This document shows positions 25,717-35,400 of a stretch of DNA of 64,000 nucleotides, piece after piece. Origin of the DNA: Kutzneria viridogrisea. GTDB taxonomy: Bacteria > Actinomycetota > Actinomycetes > Mycobacteriales > Pseudonocardiaceae. The stretch covers positions 882,001 to 946,000 of the forward strand of contig JACJID010000002.1 in the NCBI GenBank assembly GCA_014138725.1, read 5' to 3'. Within the stretch, counting starts at the first letter, position 1; every line of letters starts with the position of its first letter. Both the position numbers and the translations under genes were made by a program. Under the pieces are notes generated by a model that worked only from the letters and a program-made list of their open reading frames with translations, ran no database searches and was not told the DNA's origin.

Positions 25717-26027
25717 GAGGACACCTCGACTTCGTGTCCGGCGCCCGCGGCGAGGCCGAGTCCGGACAGGTCGGTCAGCGCGTGCGCGATGCGCTCGTCG
25801 AGCAGTTGGTAGCGAGCGCGCCGCCCTTCGTGCGCCACCGTGACGATGCCGCACTCGCGCAGGCACTGCAGGTGGTTGGACACGTTCTGCCGGGTGGCGC
25901 CCAACTGTTCGGCGAGTTCGGCCGGGTAGGCGGGGCCGGGCAGCAGCGCGAGCAGCAACCGGCAGCGGGTGCGGTCGGACAGTGCGCGGCCCATCCGGAC
26001 CAGCGCGTCCAGGTGCGTCTCGGTCAT
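25713..26027 (-). CDS. ArsR-family metal sensor, CmtR-like
   Basis: 104 residues with a winged helix-turn-helix (ELAEQLGATRQNVSNHLQCL). It closely resembles mycobacterial CmtR (Cd/Pb sensor): the Cys-x3-Cys in the recognition helix is kept (Cys55, Cys59), and Cys22 sits in TRCRLL. CmtR's third ligand, a Cys in the C-terminal tail, is absent here; the tail is GHEVEVSS, so the metal site must differ. When metal binds, ArsR repressors leave DNA and the exporter is made. ATG 26027 lies about 10 nt from a -10 box, suggesting a leaderless mRNA. Confidence 0.9.
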   Translation of the reverse strand: MTETHLDALVRMGRALSDRTRCRLLLALLPGPAYPAELAEQLGATRQNVSNHLQCLRECGIVTVAHEGRRARYQLLDERIAHALTDLSGLGLAAGAGHEVEVSS

Positions 26028-26036
26028 GTACCAAGT

Positions 26037-26063
26037 TTGATACAGCAGCCGCTGTACTGTCAA
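26037..26063 (-). promoter_or_regulatory. arsR-CDF promoter with palindromic operator
   Basis: On the minus strand a TTGACA -35 (26058-26063) and TATCAA -10 (26037-26042) are 15 bp apart. The perfect inverted repeat TACAGC-N4-GCTGTA (26041-26056) fills the spacer, as expected for an ArsR repressor. A second CAGTACAG copy lies just upstream, at about 26070-26080. Confidence 0.7.
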
Positions 26064-26141
26064 GCGTTCGCTGTACTGTCCTCGGAGGGGCAGAATCGGT
26101 GGGCGCGGACAGAACTGAACAGAGCCAGCTTGGAGGCACCC

Positions 26142-27032
26142 ATGCGGATCGGCTTCTCCCTGCCCCAGTTCGGAATGGCGGGCGAGCGCCCCGCCGACGT
26201 GGTCACCTTCGCGGTCGCCGCCGAGAAGGCCGGGGCGGACAGCCTGTGGGTGGGTGACCGGCTGCTCAGCCCGGTGGACCCGAGCATCGGCTACGGCATG
26301 AGCGGCCCCGGCCCGTACCCGAGGGAGTTCCGCCGGGTGCTCGACCCGCTGACCCTGCTGACCGCCGCGGCGACCGCCACCACCCGGGTCCGGCTGGGCA
26401 CGCACGTGCTCTGCGCGCCCTGGTACCCGCCGCTGCTGCTGGCCCGCACGCTGGCCTCGATCGACCAGCTCAGCGGCGGCCGGGTGGTGCCGGGCTTCGG
26501 GGTGGGCTGGTCCCCCGAGGAGTACGCGGCGGCCGGGGTGCCCATGGCCGAGCGGGGCGCCCGCCTGGACGAGGTGCTCGACGTGCTCGAAGCCGCGTGG
26601 TCGCAGGAGGTCGTCACGCACGAGGGCCCGGGCAGCACGATCGCGCCGAGCTGGATCGACCTCAAGCCCGCCCACCGGCCCAGGATCCACCTGGGCGGGT
26701 TCGCCCCGGCCGCGCTGCGCAGGGTCGGCCGCCGAGCCGAGGGCTGGCTGCCCGCGGGCGCGGTGCCCGGCCTGGACCCCGCGCAGTACGCGGGACCGCT
26801 CCAGGTGATCCGGCAGGCCGCCGAGCAGGCCGGCCGCGACCCCGGCGCGATCGAGGTGGTGCTGCGGCTGAACCCGAGGAAGGGGTCCACGGTGGACAAC
26901 GTGGTGGACACGCTGCTGGCGGCGCGCGACACGGGCATCGTGGACGAGGCGATGGTGGAGCTGGTCTACCTCGCCCCGGAACTGGAGCAGTCCCTGGACG
27001 TGGTCGGCCAGGTGCTCACCCGGTTGAGCTGA
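26142..27032 (+). CDS. LLM-class F420-dependent oxidoreductase (TIGR03619-like)
   Basis: 296 residues, a luciferase-like TIM barrel. It shows FSLPQFGMAGE at the first strand, ADSLWVGDRLLSP, GVGWSPEEYAAAGVPMAERG (typical of the F420-binding subgroup) and PRIHLGGFAPAALRR. The likely cofactor is F420H2; the substrate is unknown. ATG 26142 follows TTGGAGGCACCC, a strong ribosome-binding site. It is divergent from the arsR-CDF operon and shares its upstream region. Confidence 0.9.
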   Translation: MRIGFSLPQFGMAGERPADVVTFAVAAEKAGADSLWVGDRLLSPVDPSIGYGMSGPGPYPREFRRVLDPLTLLTAAATATTRVRLGTHVLCAPWYPPLLLARTLASIDQLSGGRVVPGFGVGWSPEEYAAAGVPMAERGARLDEVLDVLEAAWSQEVVTHEGPGSTIAPSWIDLKPAHRPRIHLGGFAPAALRRVGRRAEGWLPAGAVPGLDPAQYAGPLQVIRQAAEQAGRDPGAIEVVLRLNPRKGSTVDNVVDTLLAARDTGIVDEAMVELVYLAPELEQSLDVVGQVLTRLS

Positions 27033-27042
27033 CCGCACCTGG

Positions 27043-27073
27043 CGGTCGGGGCCGCGCGACGCGGCCCCGACCG
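27043..27073. terminator. Strong bidirectional hairpin terminator
   Basis: Perfect 14-bp stem (27043-27056 with 27060-27073) around a CGA loop, between the convergent F420-type oxidoreductase and DUF4239 genes. Confidence 0.75.
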
Positions 27074-27096
27074 ACCGGAGCGGAGGGTGTGCGGGC

Positions 27097-27861
27097 TCAA
27101 CTGAGCCTGCTCAGGGCATCGCTGAACGCCTCGGGATCCACGTTCGCCCCGCCGGTGAACGGGCTTTGCATCTGATAGATGGCGTAGAGCACAAGAGTGA
27201 TCGTGGCGGCGAAGAGTGCCACCGTGAGTACGTGCCGGATAATCCGGGTACCGCCGAACAGGTAAGCGAAGGCCACCGACATGAGTGCACCGATGATGAG
27301 GGCCAGCCACACTACGGTATTCACCCCGCTGCCGTCAGCCGCGTCCAACCTGGTCTGACGGGCCTGGTACACGGTCCACAACTGGTTGGCGGCCTCGGTT
27401 TTGCGGTCCTTGAGCCATTCGTCGTCGGTGCTCGCGGCCTCGGTAATCGCGTCGTGCAATTGCGCGAGCTGCTGGGCCCCAGGACCGGTGACGGCCTGCT
27501 CCTGGCGCATCTGGGGCCATTCCTGGTCACGTACGGTGGTGGCGTACCGACGTGCTAGTTCGTGAATCTTCGACTTGGTCGGATCGGGCAGGGAATCACC
27601 CGCCCAGGTGACCGCGACCAGCGCGTTGGCCTCCTGCTGCGCCCCGTCGTGCGCCGCGTTGGTCGCGTCGAACAGCGAGATCAGCACAAATGCGACGAGC
27701 ACGGCGTGCAGACCTGCGACAATCGTGAAGACGGCACTGGTGGCCTCGTTGCCGATGGACCTCCCATCACCTGACGTGCGACGGTGGAGTAACGCGGTGA
27801 GCCCACCGCTCACAATCGCGGCGCCGAGTACCCAGAGGATACCCTGCAGGTAGATGTCCAT
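27097..27861 (-). CDS. DUF4239 (bestrophin-like) membrane protein
   Basis: 254 residues with four hydrophobic segments: two near the N terminus (about 5-25 and 42-65) and two near the C terminus (about 183-205 and 212-232). A charged helical region lies between them. This matches the DUF4239 layout, which shows a distant resemblance to bestrophin channels; function unproven. Codon third positions are less GC-rich than in the neighbours. It is divergent from the surface-protein gene 88 bp away, and CACCG-TCTA-CGGTG (27893-27906) in that gap could be an operator. Confidence 0.82.
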   Translation of the reverse strand: MDIYLQGILWVLGAAIVSGGLTALLHRRTSGDGRSIGNEATSAVFTIVAGLHAVLVAFVLISLFDATNAAHDGAQQEANALVAVTWAGDSLPDPTKSKIHELARRYATTVRDQEWPQMRQEQAVTGPGAQQLAQLHDAITEAASTDDEWLKDRKTEAANQLWTVYQARQTRLDAADGSGVNTVVWLALIIGALMSVAFAYLFGGTRIIRHVLTVALFAATITLVLYAIYQMQSPFTGGANVDPEAFSDALSRLS

Positions 27862-27949
27862 TCAGCCTCCTGCGTCTGGTGGACGATTAGATCACCGTCT
27901 ACGGTGTAACCGTATCCGCCAACCCGTTGAACCAGGAAACCGGTGTCTC

Positions 27950-29074
27950 GTGACAGTAATTCGCCGTTGCGTGGGAATAGCGTTACCCGTTCTAGCGATG
28001 GCGGCCTTCACGCCCACCCCGATGGCCGCCGGTACAGCAACCGAATGTGATGCCTTCCAGGTCCGAATGGGTGAGCACGAGACGCGGGCCACGCTGAGTC
28101 GAGTGAACGTGCTCTCCGGTGCAACCGAACAGCTCAAGACCTTGCCCTACGGGGTGAACGCGATCGGGTACGCCCGTGGCCAGGACCGGGTCTACGGCAT
28201 CGGCAACGAGGGCCACGTCATCAGCATCGACCGGTCCGGTGCCGCCACCGACCACGGGCAGGTACGCGGGGTCCCCCGCGGTGACCTGGCCCTGGCCACC
28301 GCGGGCGCCATCGGCGGCAACCTGCTGTTCGTGCGGCTGGACGACCGGCTGTTCACGATCGACGTGGCCCCTGGCAGCGCCACCTTCCTGTCGGTGGTGC
28401 GGGTGACCCGGCTACGGCCCGGTGACTGGGTGGAGAACCTGGACGACTTCGCCTTCGACGAGGCCGACGGCCTGCTCTACGGGGTGTCCACCGGGCTCGG
28501 CGGACCCGCGGCGGTCGTGAGCGTGGACCCGGTCAGCGGGGCGGTGCGCAAGGTGTCCACGCCCAGCGGGCTACCCGACCACGGCTCGTACGGGTCAGCG
28601 GTGATCGACTCGGCGCGCACGCTGCACGTGCTGAACAACCGGTACCACGACCACAGCGTGCTCTACGAGATCCCGCACGGCGCCACCTCGGCGCGGCAGG
28701 TCGCGCAGTACCCGGCCACGAACACCTCGGACATGGCCGGGTGCCTCGGCGTGCCCGCGCCGCCACCACCAACCACCACGCCCCCGCCGACCACCGTGCC
28801 ACCACCACCGCCACCACCGGTCGCGCCCCCACCGCCACCACCGCCCGCACCTGCGGTGGTCGTGCCGCCGCCACCGGTCGTACCGCCCAAGCCGGAGCCG
28901 CCCGCTCCGGTGCCCAGCGCGAAGCGGCCCCAGTCCACGCCCAAGCCGAAAGCAGTGGCCAAAGCCGCCAACACCGAGGTCACCAAGGAACGGCGCTGGG
29001 CCATGGCCACACTCGTGCTGGTCCTGGGCGCCGGTGCGGTCGCGACAAGCGCGGCCCGCGCGCGAGCCAAGTAG
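27950..29074 (+). CDS. Secreted, membrane-anchored protein with beta-propeller-like domain and Pro-rich stalk
   Basis: 374 residues from GTG 27950. An N-terminal signal sequence (IALPVLAMAAFTPTPMAAG) is followed by a domain of about 220 residues with repeated strands (GVNAIGYARGQDRVYGIGN, DDFAFDEADGLLYGVS) that resembles the DUF6923 type of beta-propeller; this label is tentative. Then comes a stalk of about 70 residues rich in Pro and Thr, a basic linker, and a C-terminal hydrophobic helix with a basic tail (about residues 352-374), i.e. a cell-surface display architecture without a sortase LPxTG motif. A hairpin terminator follows at 29080. The function is unknown. Confidence 0.75.
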   Translation: MTVIRRCVGIALPVLAMAAFTPTPMAAGTATECDAFQVRMGEHETRATLSRVNVLSGATEQLKTLPYGVNAIGYARGQDRVYGIGNEGHVISIDRSGAATDHGQVRGVPRGDLALATAGAIGGNLLFVRLDDRLFTIDVAPGSATFLSVVRVTRLRPGDWVENLDDFAFDEADGLLYGVSTGLGGPAAVVSVDPVSGAVRKVSTPSGLPDHGSYGSAVIDSARTLHVLNNRYHDHSVLYEIPHGATSARQVAQYPATNTSDMAGCLGVPAPPPPTTTPPPTTVPPPPPPPVAPPPPPPPAPAVVVPPPPVVPPKPEPPAPVPSAKRPQSTPKPKAVAKAANTEVTKERRWAMATLVLVLGAGAVATSAARARAK

Positions 29075-29079
29075 CGGTC

Positions 29080-29111
29080 CAGGCCCAGGGAATTGCCCAC
29101 CCCTGGGCCTG
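29080..29111. terminator. Hairpin terminator, 11-bp stem
   Basis: CAGGCCCAGGG (29080-29090) pairs with CCCTGGGCCTG (29101-29111) around a 10-nt loop, 5 bp after the surface-protein stop and 11 bp before the stop of the remnant gene on the other strand. Confidence 0.65.
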
Positions 29112-29122
29112 TGCCGCGCCGG

Positions 29123-29340
29123 TCAGCCAGCCTGATCGGTGAGCGCGGTCGTCACCGAGGTGAACGACCAGGTCGTGCCAGCCGGGATGCCCTCCCAGTC
29201 GGCGGTGACCACCATGCGCTCGCCGATGTACTGGCCGCTGGCCGGGTCGAGGATGATCTCCTCGCGCTGCTGCCCGTCACCGGCGCTGACCGCGAAGCCG
29301 GTGCGGCCGTCTGAGTGCCCGCCCGCGCCGCGAGATAGCC
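29123..29340 (-). pseudogene. C-terminal remnant of a CU044_5270-type (anti-sigma-like) protein
   Basis: The minus strand reads about 66 codons to TGA 29123 with REEIILDPASGQYIGERM, ADWEGIPAGTTWSF and TSVTTALTDQAG, the typical end of actinobacterial CU044_5270 family proteins, which are often encoded beside ECF sigma factors. The 5' part is missing: upstream the similarity fades, probably after a frameshift, into a low-complexity tandem repeat. No sigma-factor gene is present. The family name is from memory; the degenerate state is clear from the lack of any start or N-terminal domain. Confidence 0.65.
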
Positions 29341-29663
29341 GTGCAGCTCCGGTTGCTGGTTCCCGGGGTTGCCGGTTCTCGGTTCCCGGTTGCCGGTTCC
29401 CGGTTGCCGGTTCCCGTTTGTTCGTCGGTCGCCTCTACTGATGGCTTTGGACAGCGGGTGGGTCTCAGCCTCGGCATTCAGCCGCCGGTTCCCCGGCCGG
29501 TCACCGCTACCGAAGCCTCAGCCTTCAGCCACCGGCGTCCCAGCCCGATGACCGGGGCCTCGACCTCGCTACCCCGCCACCGGTTCCGTGGCCAGTCGGC
29601 CCGGGTGGCGGCGGTGCCCTTGGTTTCGCCATATGGCCGCAGGTTCCCCGTCGCGCCCGTCCG
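29341..29663. repeat. 323-bp gap with low-complexity GGTTCCCGGTTGCC tandem repeats
   Basis: 29351-29417 consists of imperfect tandem copies of GGTTCCCGGTTGCC and shorter GGTTSCC units. The rest, up to the end of the HNH gene, shows no gene or clear signal. The repeat lies where the remnant at 29123 loses similarity, so repeat expansion or a deletion may have broken that gene. Confidence 0.6.
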
Positions 29664-30743
29664 TCATGGCGGGTCCGGTTCCGCGATGGCCTTCGCCCGG
29701 GTCTCGTACTCGAACCCCAACGGCGTGACCCACCGCCGCACCCCATCAGCACCCCGGGTGAACCGGTACCGGCCGATCGTCTTCAGGTAATGATGCACAT
29801 CGCAGAACGGCCCCAGATTCCGCTCATCCGTCACACCACCCGAAGCAAAACCCCGCGCATGATCGATCTGACATTCCCCGACCGGCCGCAAACACCCCGG
29901 CGCCTGACACACCCGATCCCGCACCATCACAAAATCCCGCAACGCCCTCGGCGGCCGATACCGCCTCCGACCGACACCAATCGGCATACCCACCTTGTCA
30001 GTGAGAACCTTCCGCCAATCACCCTGGCTGGCGATTTCCCGAGCGGTGTTCGCCTCAACCGGGCCAACACCGGCGACATAACCAGGTTCGGAGGTCAACC
30101 CCAGCAAAGTCGTAGCGGAAACCGTGACATCAGTGCGCACAGTGACCGGACGACCACTACCCAGCATCCGATCAACGACCACATCGGCCTGCTTCGCACC
30201 CCAAGAGCGGTCATCGTCCAGGGTTTCCGCATCAGCGTTGATCTGGTCGAACAGCTGACGTCCCCGCACCGCGTCCAGGTACGCGGTCAACTCCGCCATA
30301 CCGTCGGGCATCGACCGGTACCGCACCTCGGACCGCCGCACCGCCCTGACATGCCGGATCTCCGCCCCGAACGGGTCGACCAGGCACACCAGCCGGTCCG
30401 CCTCGGCCTTGAGTTCCCTGGAGTTCAGTTCGGCAGCGTCCACCAGCCTGGCATCCACCCGGCGGGCCTTGTCCGAGTCCAGGTTCTCGGTGCGCTTACG
30501 CACCACCTCGAACCGCTCCAGATCCAGCAACCCGTCCCGCAGCAAACCAGCCAATACCGGCAGCCGCACCATCGCCGCCGCCTGCTCCTGAAGCCGCCGA
30601 GCCCGCCCGAGTGGAATGCGCAGCAACAACGCGATCTCATGAGAATCATCGATCTCGGCGGCGCAGCAGAGCAGATCGAATTCGACGGACGAGAGGCGTC
30701 GCCACGCCTCCAGCATCCGCTCCGCGATCTCCCTCTGCCCCAT
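29664..30743 (-). CDS. DUF222 / HNH endonuclease-domain protein
   Basis: 359 residues. An N-terminal helical DUF222 region is followed by an HNH nuclease domain (about residues 275-335): RDRVCQAPGCLRPVGECQIDHARG with the paired Cys and the HNH-type DH, then CDVHHYLKT. This family occurs as many dispersed copies in mycobacteria and related genomes (13E12-like repeats) and is thought to be mobile or selfish; its role is unproven. The local sequence is noticeably less GC-rich, with A-ending codons, compared with gltBD next door, in keeping with transfer. Confidence 0.88.
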   Translation of the reverse strand: MGQREIAERMLEAWRRLSSVEFDLLCCAAEIDDSHEIALLLRIPLGRARRLQEQAAAMVRLPVLAGLLRDGLLDLERFEVVRKRTENLDSDKARRVDARLVDAAELNSRELKAEADRLVCLVDPFGAEIRHVRAVRRSEVRYRSMPDGMAELTAYLDAVRGRQLFDQINADAETLDDDRSWGAKQADVVVDRMLGSGRPVTVRTDVTVSATTLLGLTSEPGYVAGVGPVEANTAREIASQGDWRKVLTDKVGMPIGVGRRRYRPPRALRDFVMVRDRVCQAPGCLRPVGECQIDHARGFASGGVTDERNLGPFCDVHHYLKTIGRYRFTRGADGVRRWVTPLGFEYETRAKAIAEPDPP

Positions 30744-30840
30744 ACCGCCATTCTACGCCGAATGGCCGCCACGAAAGGGTGAAACACTGCGCTGAAGGCC
30801 GTCACCGAAAGGAAAGCCCTAGGGGTGGTTTTTCCTGGGT

Positions 30841-30916
30841 GGCGATGGGCTTACGCTCGTCGGCGAAATCGGGGCGGCATTCCACGCCCCGACTACCCCG
30901 ATTACAGCCCATCGCC
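30841..30916. terminator. Nested hairpin region downstream of gltBD
   Basis: An outer 11-bp stem (GGCGATGGGCT 30841-30851 with AGCCCATCGCC 30906-30916) encloses two alternative inner stems that share GGGG 30871-30874: AATCGGGG/CCCCGATT (30867-30874 with 30896-30903) and CGGGGCG/CGCCCCG (30870-30876 with 30885-30891). It starts 39 bp beyond the gltD stop and is probably its terminator. Confidence 0.55.
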
Positions 30917-30954
30917 AGGGCCCCAGGACAAACCGCCCCGGAACAACAGGCGGC

Positions 30955-32463
30955 TCACACCACCGCGAGCGGCAGCAGGTTGGGCCGGACCGGTGCGGGC
31001 AGTTCCGAGGAACCGGTCAGGTAGGTGTCGACGGCGTTGGCGACGGACCGGCCCTCGGCGATGGCCCACACCACGAGTGAGGCCCCACGGTGTGCGTCCC
31101 CGCAGGCGAAGACCCCCGGCGAACCGGTCTGCCAGTCGGCACCGACCGACAGGGTGCCGCGCCCGGACAGGGACAGACCCAGGCCGTCGAGCAGCGGCAT
31201 GTGTTCGACGCCCTCGAAGCCGATGGCGAGCAGCACGAGGTCGGCGGGAACGACCTCGACCTCGTCCGAGACCGGGACGACCTCGCGCCGACCGGTGGCG
31301 GGGTCCTTGTGCACCTTGACCTGGCGCAGTTCGACCGAGCGCACGTGCCCGTCCTCGTCACCGACGAAGCGCTGCACGGCGACGGCGTACTTGCGCTCGC
31401 CGCCCTCGTCGTGCGCGGGGTAGTTGCGCACGATCAGCGGCCAGGTCGGCCAGGGCGAGACCTCGAAGTCGCGTTCGGCGGGCGGCTGCGGGTACTGGTC
31501 GAGCTGGACCACGCCAACAGCGCCCTGGCGGTGCGCGGTGCCCAGGCAGTCCGCGGCGGTGTCCCCGCCACCGATGATCACGACGTGCTTTCCCGCCGCG
31601 TCAACGGAAGTCGGCCCGTCGCCCTCACAGGCCCGGTTGGCGGGCACCAGGTGCTCCATCGCCAGGTGCACACCGGTCAGTTCGCGCCCGGGAATCTCCG
31701 GTGCGTCCCGACCGCGCAGCGCACCCACGGCGAGCACCACGGCGTCGTGGGTCTCCCGCAACTGCTCGACGGTGAGGTCGACACCGACCTCGCAGCCCGT
31801 GACGAACCGGGTTCCCTCGGCGCGCAGCTGCGCGAGCCGCCGGTCGAGGACCTTCTTCTCCATCTTGAACTCGGGGATCCCGTACCGCAGCAGGCCGCCG
31901 AGCCGGTCGTCCCGCTCGTACACGGTGACCTCGTGCCCGGCGCGGGTCAGCTGCTGGGCGGCGGCCAGCCCGGCGGGACCGGAGCCGACCATGGCCACCC
32001 GCCTGCCGGAGGCCACGGCCGCGGGCTGCGGCGGAACGGCGGCGGTCTCCCAGGACACGTCGGCGATGGCCTGCTCGACGCGCTTGATCGCCACCGGCCC
32101 ACCGGCCGCGGGGGTAGCGGACAGCACGCAGCCCGCCTCGCAGGGCGCGGGGCACAGCCGCCCGGTGAACTCCGGGAAGTTGTTGGTGGCGTGCAGCCGC
32201 TCCCCGGCCTGCGCCCAGTTCCCGCGCCGCACCAGGTCGTTCCACTCGGGGATCAGGTTGCCCAGCGGGCAGCCCGCGGTCCCGGAGTGGCAGAACGGGA
32301 TGCCGCAGTCCATGCAGCGCCCGGCCTGGGTGCGCACCTGCTGGTCGCGCTCGGGCCCGGACAGCTCGGCGTAGACCTCGTTCCAGTCACCGATCCGCTG
32401 CGCGGCGGGCCGCTTGGCGGGCTCGCTGCGGGAGAACTTCAGAAAGCCGTTGGGGTCAGCCAC
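30955..32463 (-). CDS. gltD: Glutamate synthase (NADPH) small subunit
   Basis: 502 residues. It transfers electrons from NAD(P)H through FAD and Fe-S clusters to the large subunit. The N-terminal Cys motif ([22 protein letters not shown]), FAD-binding [17 protein letters not shown] and NAD(P)-binding [13 protein letters not shown] are intact. GTG 32463 follows GAGG; it lies 8 nt inside the gltB end, so translation is coupled. The longer frame to 32496 is inside gltB. A structured terminator-like region follows. Confidence 0.95.
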   Translation of the reverse strand: MADPNGFLKFSRSEPAKRPAAQRIGDWNEVYAELSGPERDQQVRTQAGRCMDCGIPFCHSGTAGCPLGNLIPEWNDLVRRGNWAQAGERLHATNNFPEFTGRLCPAPCEAGCVLSATPAAGGPVAIKRVEQAIADVSWETAAVPPQPAAVASGRRVAMVGSGPAGLAAAQQLTRAGHEVTVYERDDRLGGLLRYGIPEFKMEKKVLDRRLAQLRAEGTRFVTGCEVGVDLTVEQLRETHDAVVLAVGALRGRDAPEIPGRELTGVHLAMEHLVPANRACEGDGPTSVDAAGKHVVIIGGGDTAADCLGTAHRQGAVGVVQLDQYPQPPAERDFEVSPWPTWPLIVRNYPAHDEGGERKYAVAVQRFVGDEDGHVRSVELRQVKVHKDPATGRREVVPVSDEVEVVPADLVLLAIGFEGVEHMPLLDGLGLSLSGRGTLSVGADWQTGSPGVFACGDAHRGASLVVWAIAEGRSVANAVDTYLTGSSELPAPVRPNLLPLAVV

Positions 32464-35400
32464 GGGAGGCCTCCATGATCGCCTGGTCCACGTCACGGCC
32501 CTCGGCGCGGGCCAACCTCATCGCCTCCAGCACCCGCTGGTAGTCGCGCGGCATCACCTTGGTGAACGCCGCCGACCGGCGCGGCCAGTCCCCGAGCAGC
32601 GAGGCGGCCACCGCGGAACCGGTCAGTTCCTGGTGCCGCTGCACGGTTTCCCGCAGCCACTTCAGGTCGTCGGGGTGCGGGCGCTGCAACTCGACCATGT
32701 CGGAGTTGACCAGCATCGGGTCCAACTCCAGCACGTACGCGATACCGCCGGACATGCCCGCCGCGAGGTTGCGCCCGGTCGGGCCGAGCACCACCGCGCG
32801 CCCGCCGGTCATGTACTCGAAGGCGTGGTCGCCCACTCCCTCGGCGACCGCGACCATGCCGGAGTTACGCACGCAGAACCGCTCGCCGACCCGCCCGCGC
32901 AGGAAGATCTCCCCGCCGGTGGCCCCGTAGCCGATCACGTTGCCCGCGATCACCTGCTGCTCGGCGGCGAAGGGCGCGTCAGCGTGCGGTCGCACCACGA
33001 TCCGCCCACCGGACAGGCCCTTGCCAACGTAGTCGTTGGCGTCACCGATCATCTCCAGCGTGACGCCCCGTGGCAGGAAGGCGCCCAGCGACTGGCCAGC
33101 CGAGCCGGTGAGCCGGACCTGGATGGTGTCCTCGGGCAGGCCGTCCCCGCCGTAGCGCCGGGTGACCTCCGAGCCGAGCAGGGTGCCCACGGTCCGGTTC
33201 ACGTTGCGCACGGGCAGTTCCATGCGCACCGGGTGGGCGTCCTCCAGCGCGGCCTCGGCCAGCTGGATCAGCGTGCGGTCCAGGGCGTGCTCCAGCCCGT
33301 GGTCCTGCCCGCGCAGCCTGCGGCGGGCCGAGCCGTACCGGGTGTCGGCGGGCACCTCGAACACCGGGGACAGGTCCAGGCCCCGCGCCTTCCAGTGCCG
33401 CACGGCCTCGTCGGTGTCCAACAGCTCCGCGTGGCCGACGGCCTCGTCCAGGGTGTGGAAACCCAGTTCCGCCAACAACTCCCGCACTTCCTCGGCGATG
33501 AAGTGGAAGAAGTTCTCGACGAACTCGGGCTTTCCGGTGTACCGCTCGCGCAGCACCGGGTTCTGCGTGGCCACGCCAACCGGGCAGGTGTCCAGGTGGC
33601 ACACGCGCATCATGACGCAGCCCGCGACCACCAGCGGGGCCGTGGCGAAGCCGAACTCCTCGGCCCCGAGCAGCGCGGCGATCACCACGTCCCGCCCGGT
33701 CTTCATCGCCCCGTCCACCTGCACGGTGATCCGGTCCCGCAGACCGTTGAGCATCAGGGTCTGCTGGGTCTCGGCGAGGCCGACCTCCCAGGGCGTGCCC
33801 GCGTGCTTGAGCGAGTTCAGCGGGGAGGCGCCGGTGCCCCCGTCGTGGCCGGAGATCAGCACCACGTCGGCGTGCGCCTTGGCCACACCCGCCGCGACCG
33901 TGCCCACGCCCAGTTCGGACACCAGCTTCACGTGGATGCGGGCCCGCTCGTTGGCGTTCTTCAGGTCATGGATCAGCTGGGCGAGGTCCTCGATGGAGTA
34001 GATGTCGTGGTGCGGCGGCGGGGAGATCAGGCCGACCCCGGGCGTGGAGTGCCGGGTCCTGGCGATCCACGGGTACACCTTGTGCGCGGGCAGCTGACCG
34101 CCCTCGCCGGGCTTGGCGCCCTGGGCCATCTTGATCTGGATGTCCTCGGAGTGCACCAGGTACTCGCTGGTGACCCCGAACCGCCCGCTGGCCACCTGCT
34201 TGATCGCCGAGCGGCGCTCGGGGTCGTGCAGCCGCTCGGGGTCCTCCCCGCCCTCACCGGTGTTGGAGCGCCCGCCGATCCGGTTCATCGCGATCGCCAG
34301 GGTCTCGTGCGCCTCGGCGGAGATCGACCCGTAGGACATGGCCCCGGTGTTGAAGCGCTTGAGGATCGACTCGACCGGTTCGACCTCCGCCACCGGGATG
34401 GCGGGGCGCTCGCCGGTGCGGAAGGAGAACAGCCCGCGCAGCCCGCCGCCCTCGCGGACCAGGCGCTCGACCTCCTCGGTGTAGCGCTGGTACACCTCGC
34501 GGCGGCGGGTCTTCGTGGCGTGCTGCAACAGGAACACCGTCTCCGGGGTGAACAGGTGCAGCTCGCCCTCGCGGCGGTAGGCGTACTCCCCGCCCACGTC
34601 CAGCCTGCGGTGCGCGCGGTCGGCGGGGTTGTCCGGGTAGGCCCTGCGGTGCCGCACGGCGACCTCGGCGGCCAGCACGTCCAGGCCCGCACCGCCCAGC
34701 TTCGAGCTGGTGCCGGTGAAGTACTCGGCCAGCACCTCGTGGGACAGGCCCACCGCCTCGAACACCTGCGCGGCGGTGTAGGCGCCCACGGTGGAGATGC
34801 CCATCTTGGACATGATCTTGAGGACGCCCTTGACCAGCGCGCTGACGTAGCGGCGGATCGCGGTGGCGGGCTCCACCCCGGTGATCGCGCCCTGGCTGAT
34901 CAGGTCCTCGATCGTCTCGAAGGCCAGGTACGGGTTGACCGCGGCGGCGCCGTACCCCAGCAGGGCGGCCACGTGGTGCACCTCGCGGCAGTCACCGGTC
35001 TCCACGACCAGCGCCACGCGCAGCCGCTCCTTGGTGCGCACCAGGTGGTGGTGCACCGCGGCGACCAGCAGCAGCGAGGGGATCGGCGCCATGCGGTGGT
35101 CGGAGTCGCGGTCGGACAGCACCAGGGTGCGCGCGCCGGCGGCGATGGCCTCGCTGGCCTGCCTGCGGATCCGCTCGATCGCGGCGGCCAGCGCCTCGCC
35201 GCCACCGTCCACTTCGTACAGTCCGTTGAGGACACTGCACGCGTAGCCCGGCAGGTCCCCGTCGTCGTTGACGTGGATCAGCTTGGCCAGCTCGTCGTTG
35301 TCGATGACCGGGTAGGGCAGCCCGATGTGGCGGCAGGAGGCCGGTCCCGGCTCCAGCAGGTTCTGCTCGGGGCCCATCACCCGGGACACCGAGGTGATGA

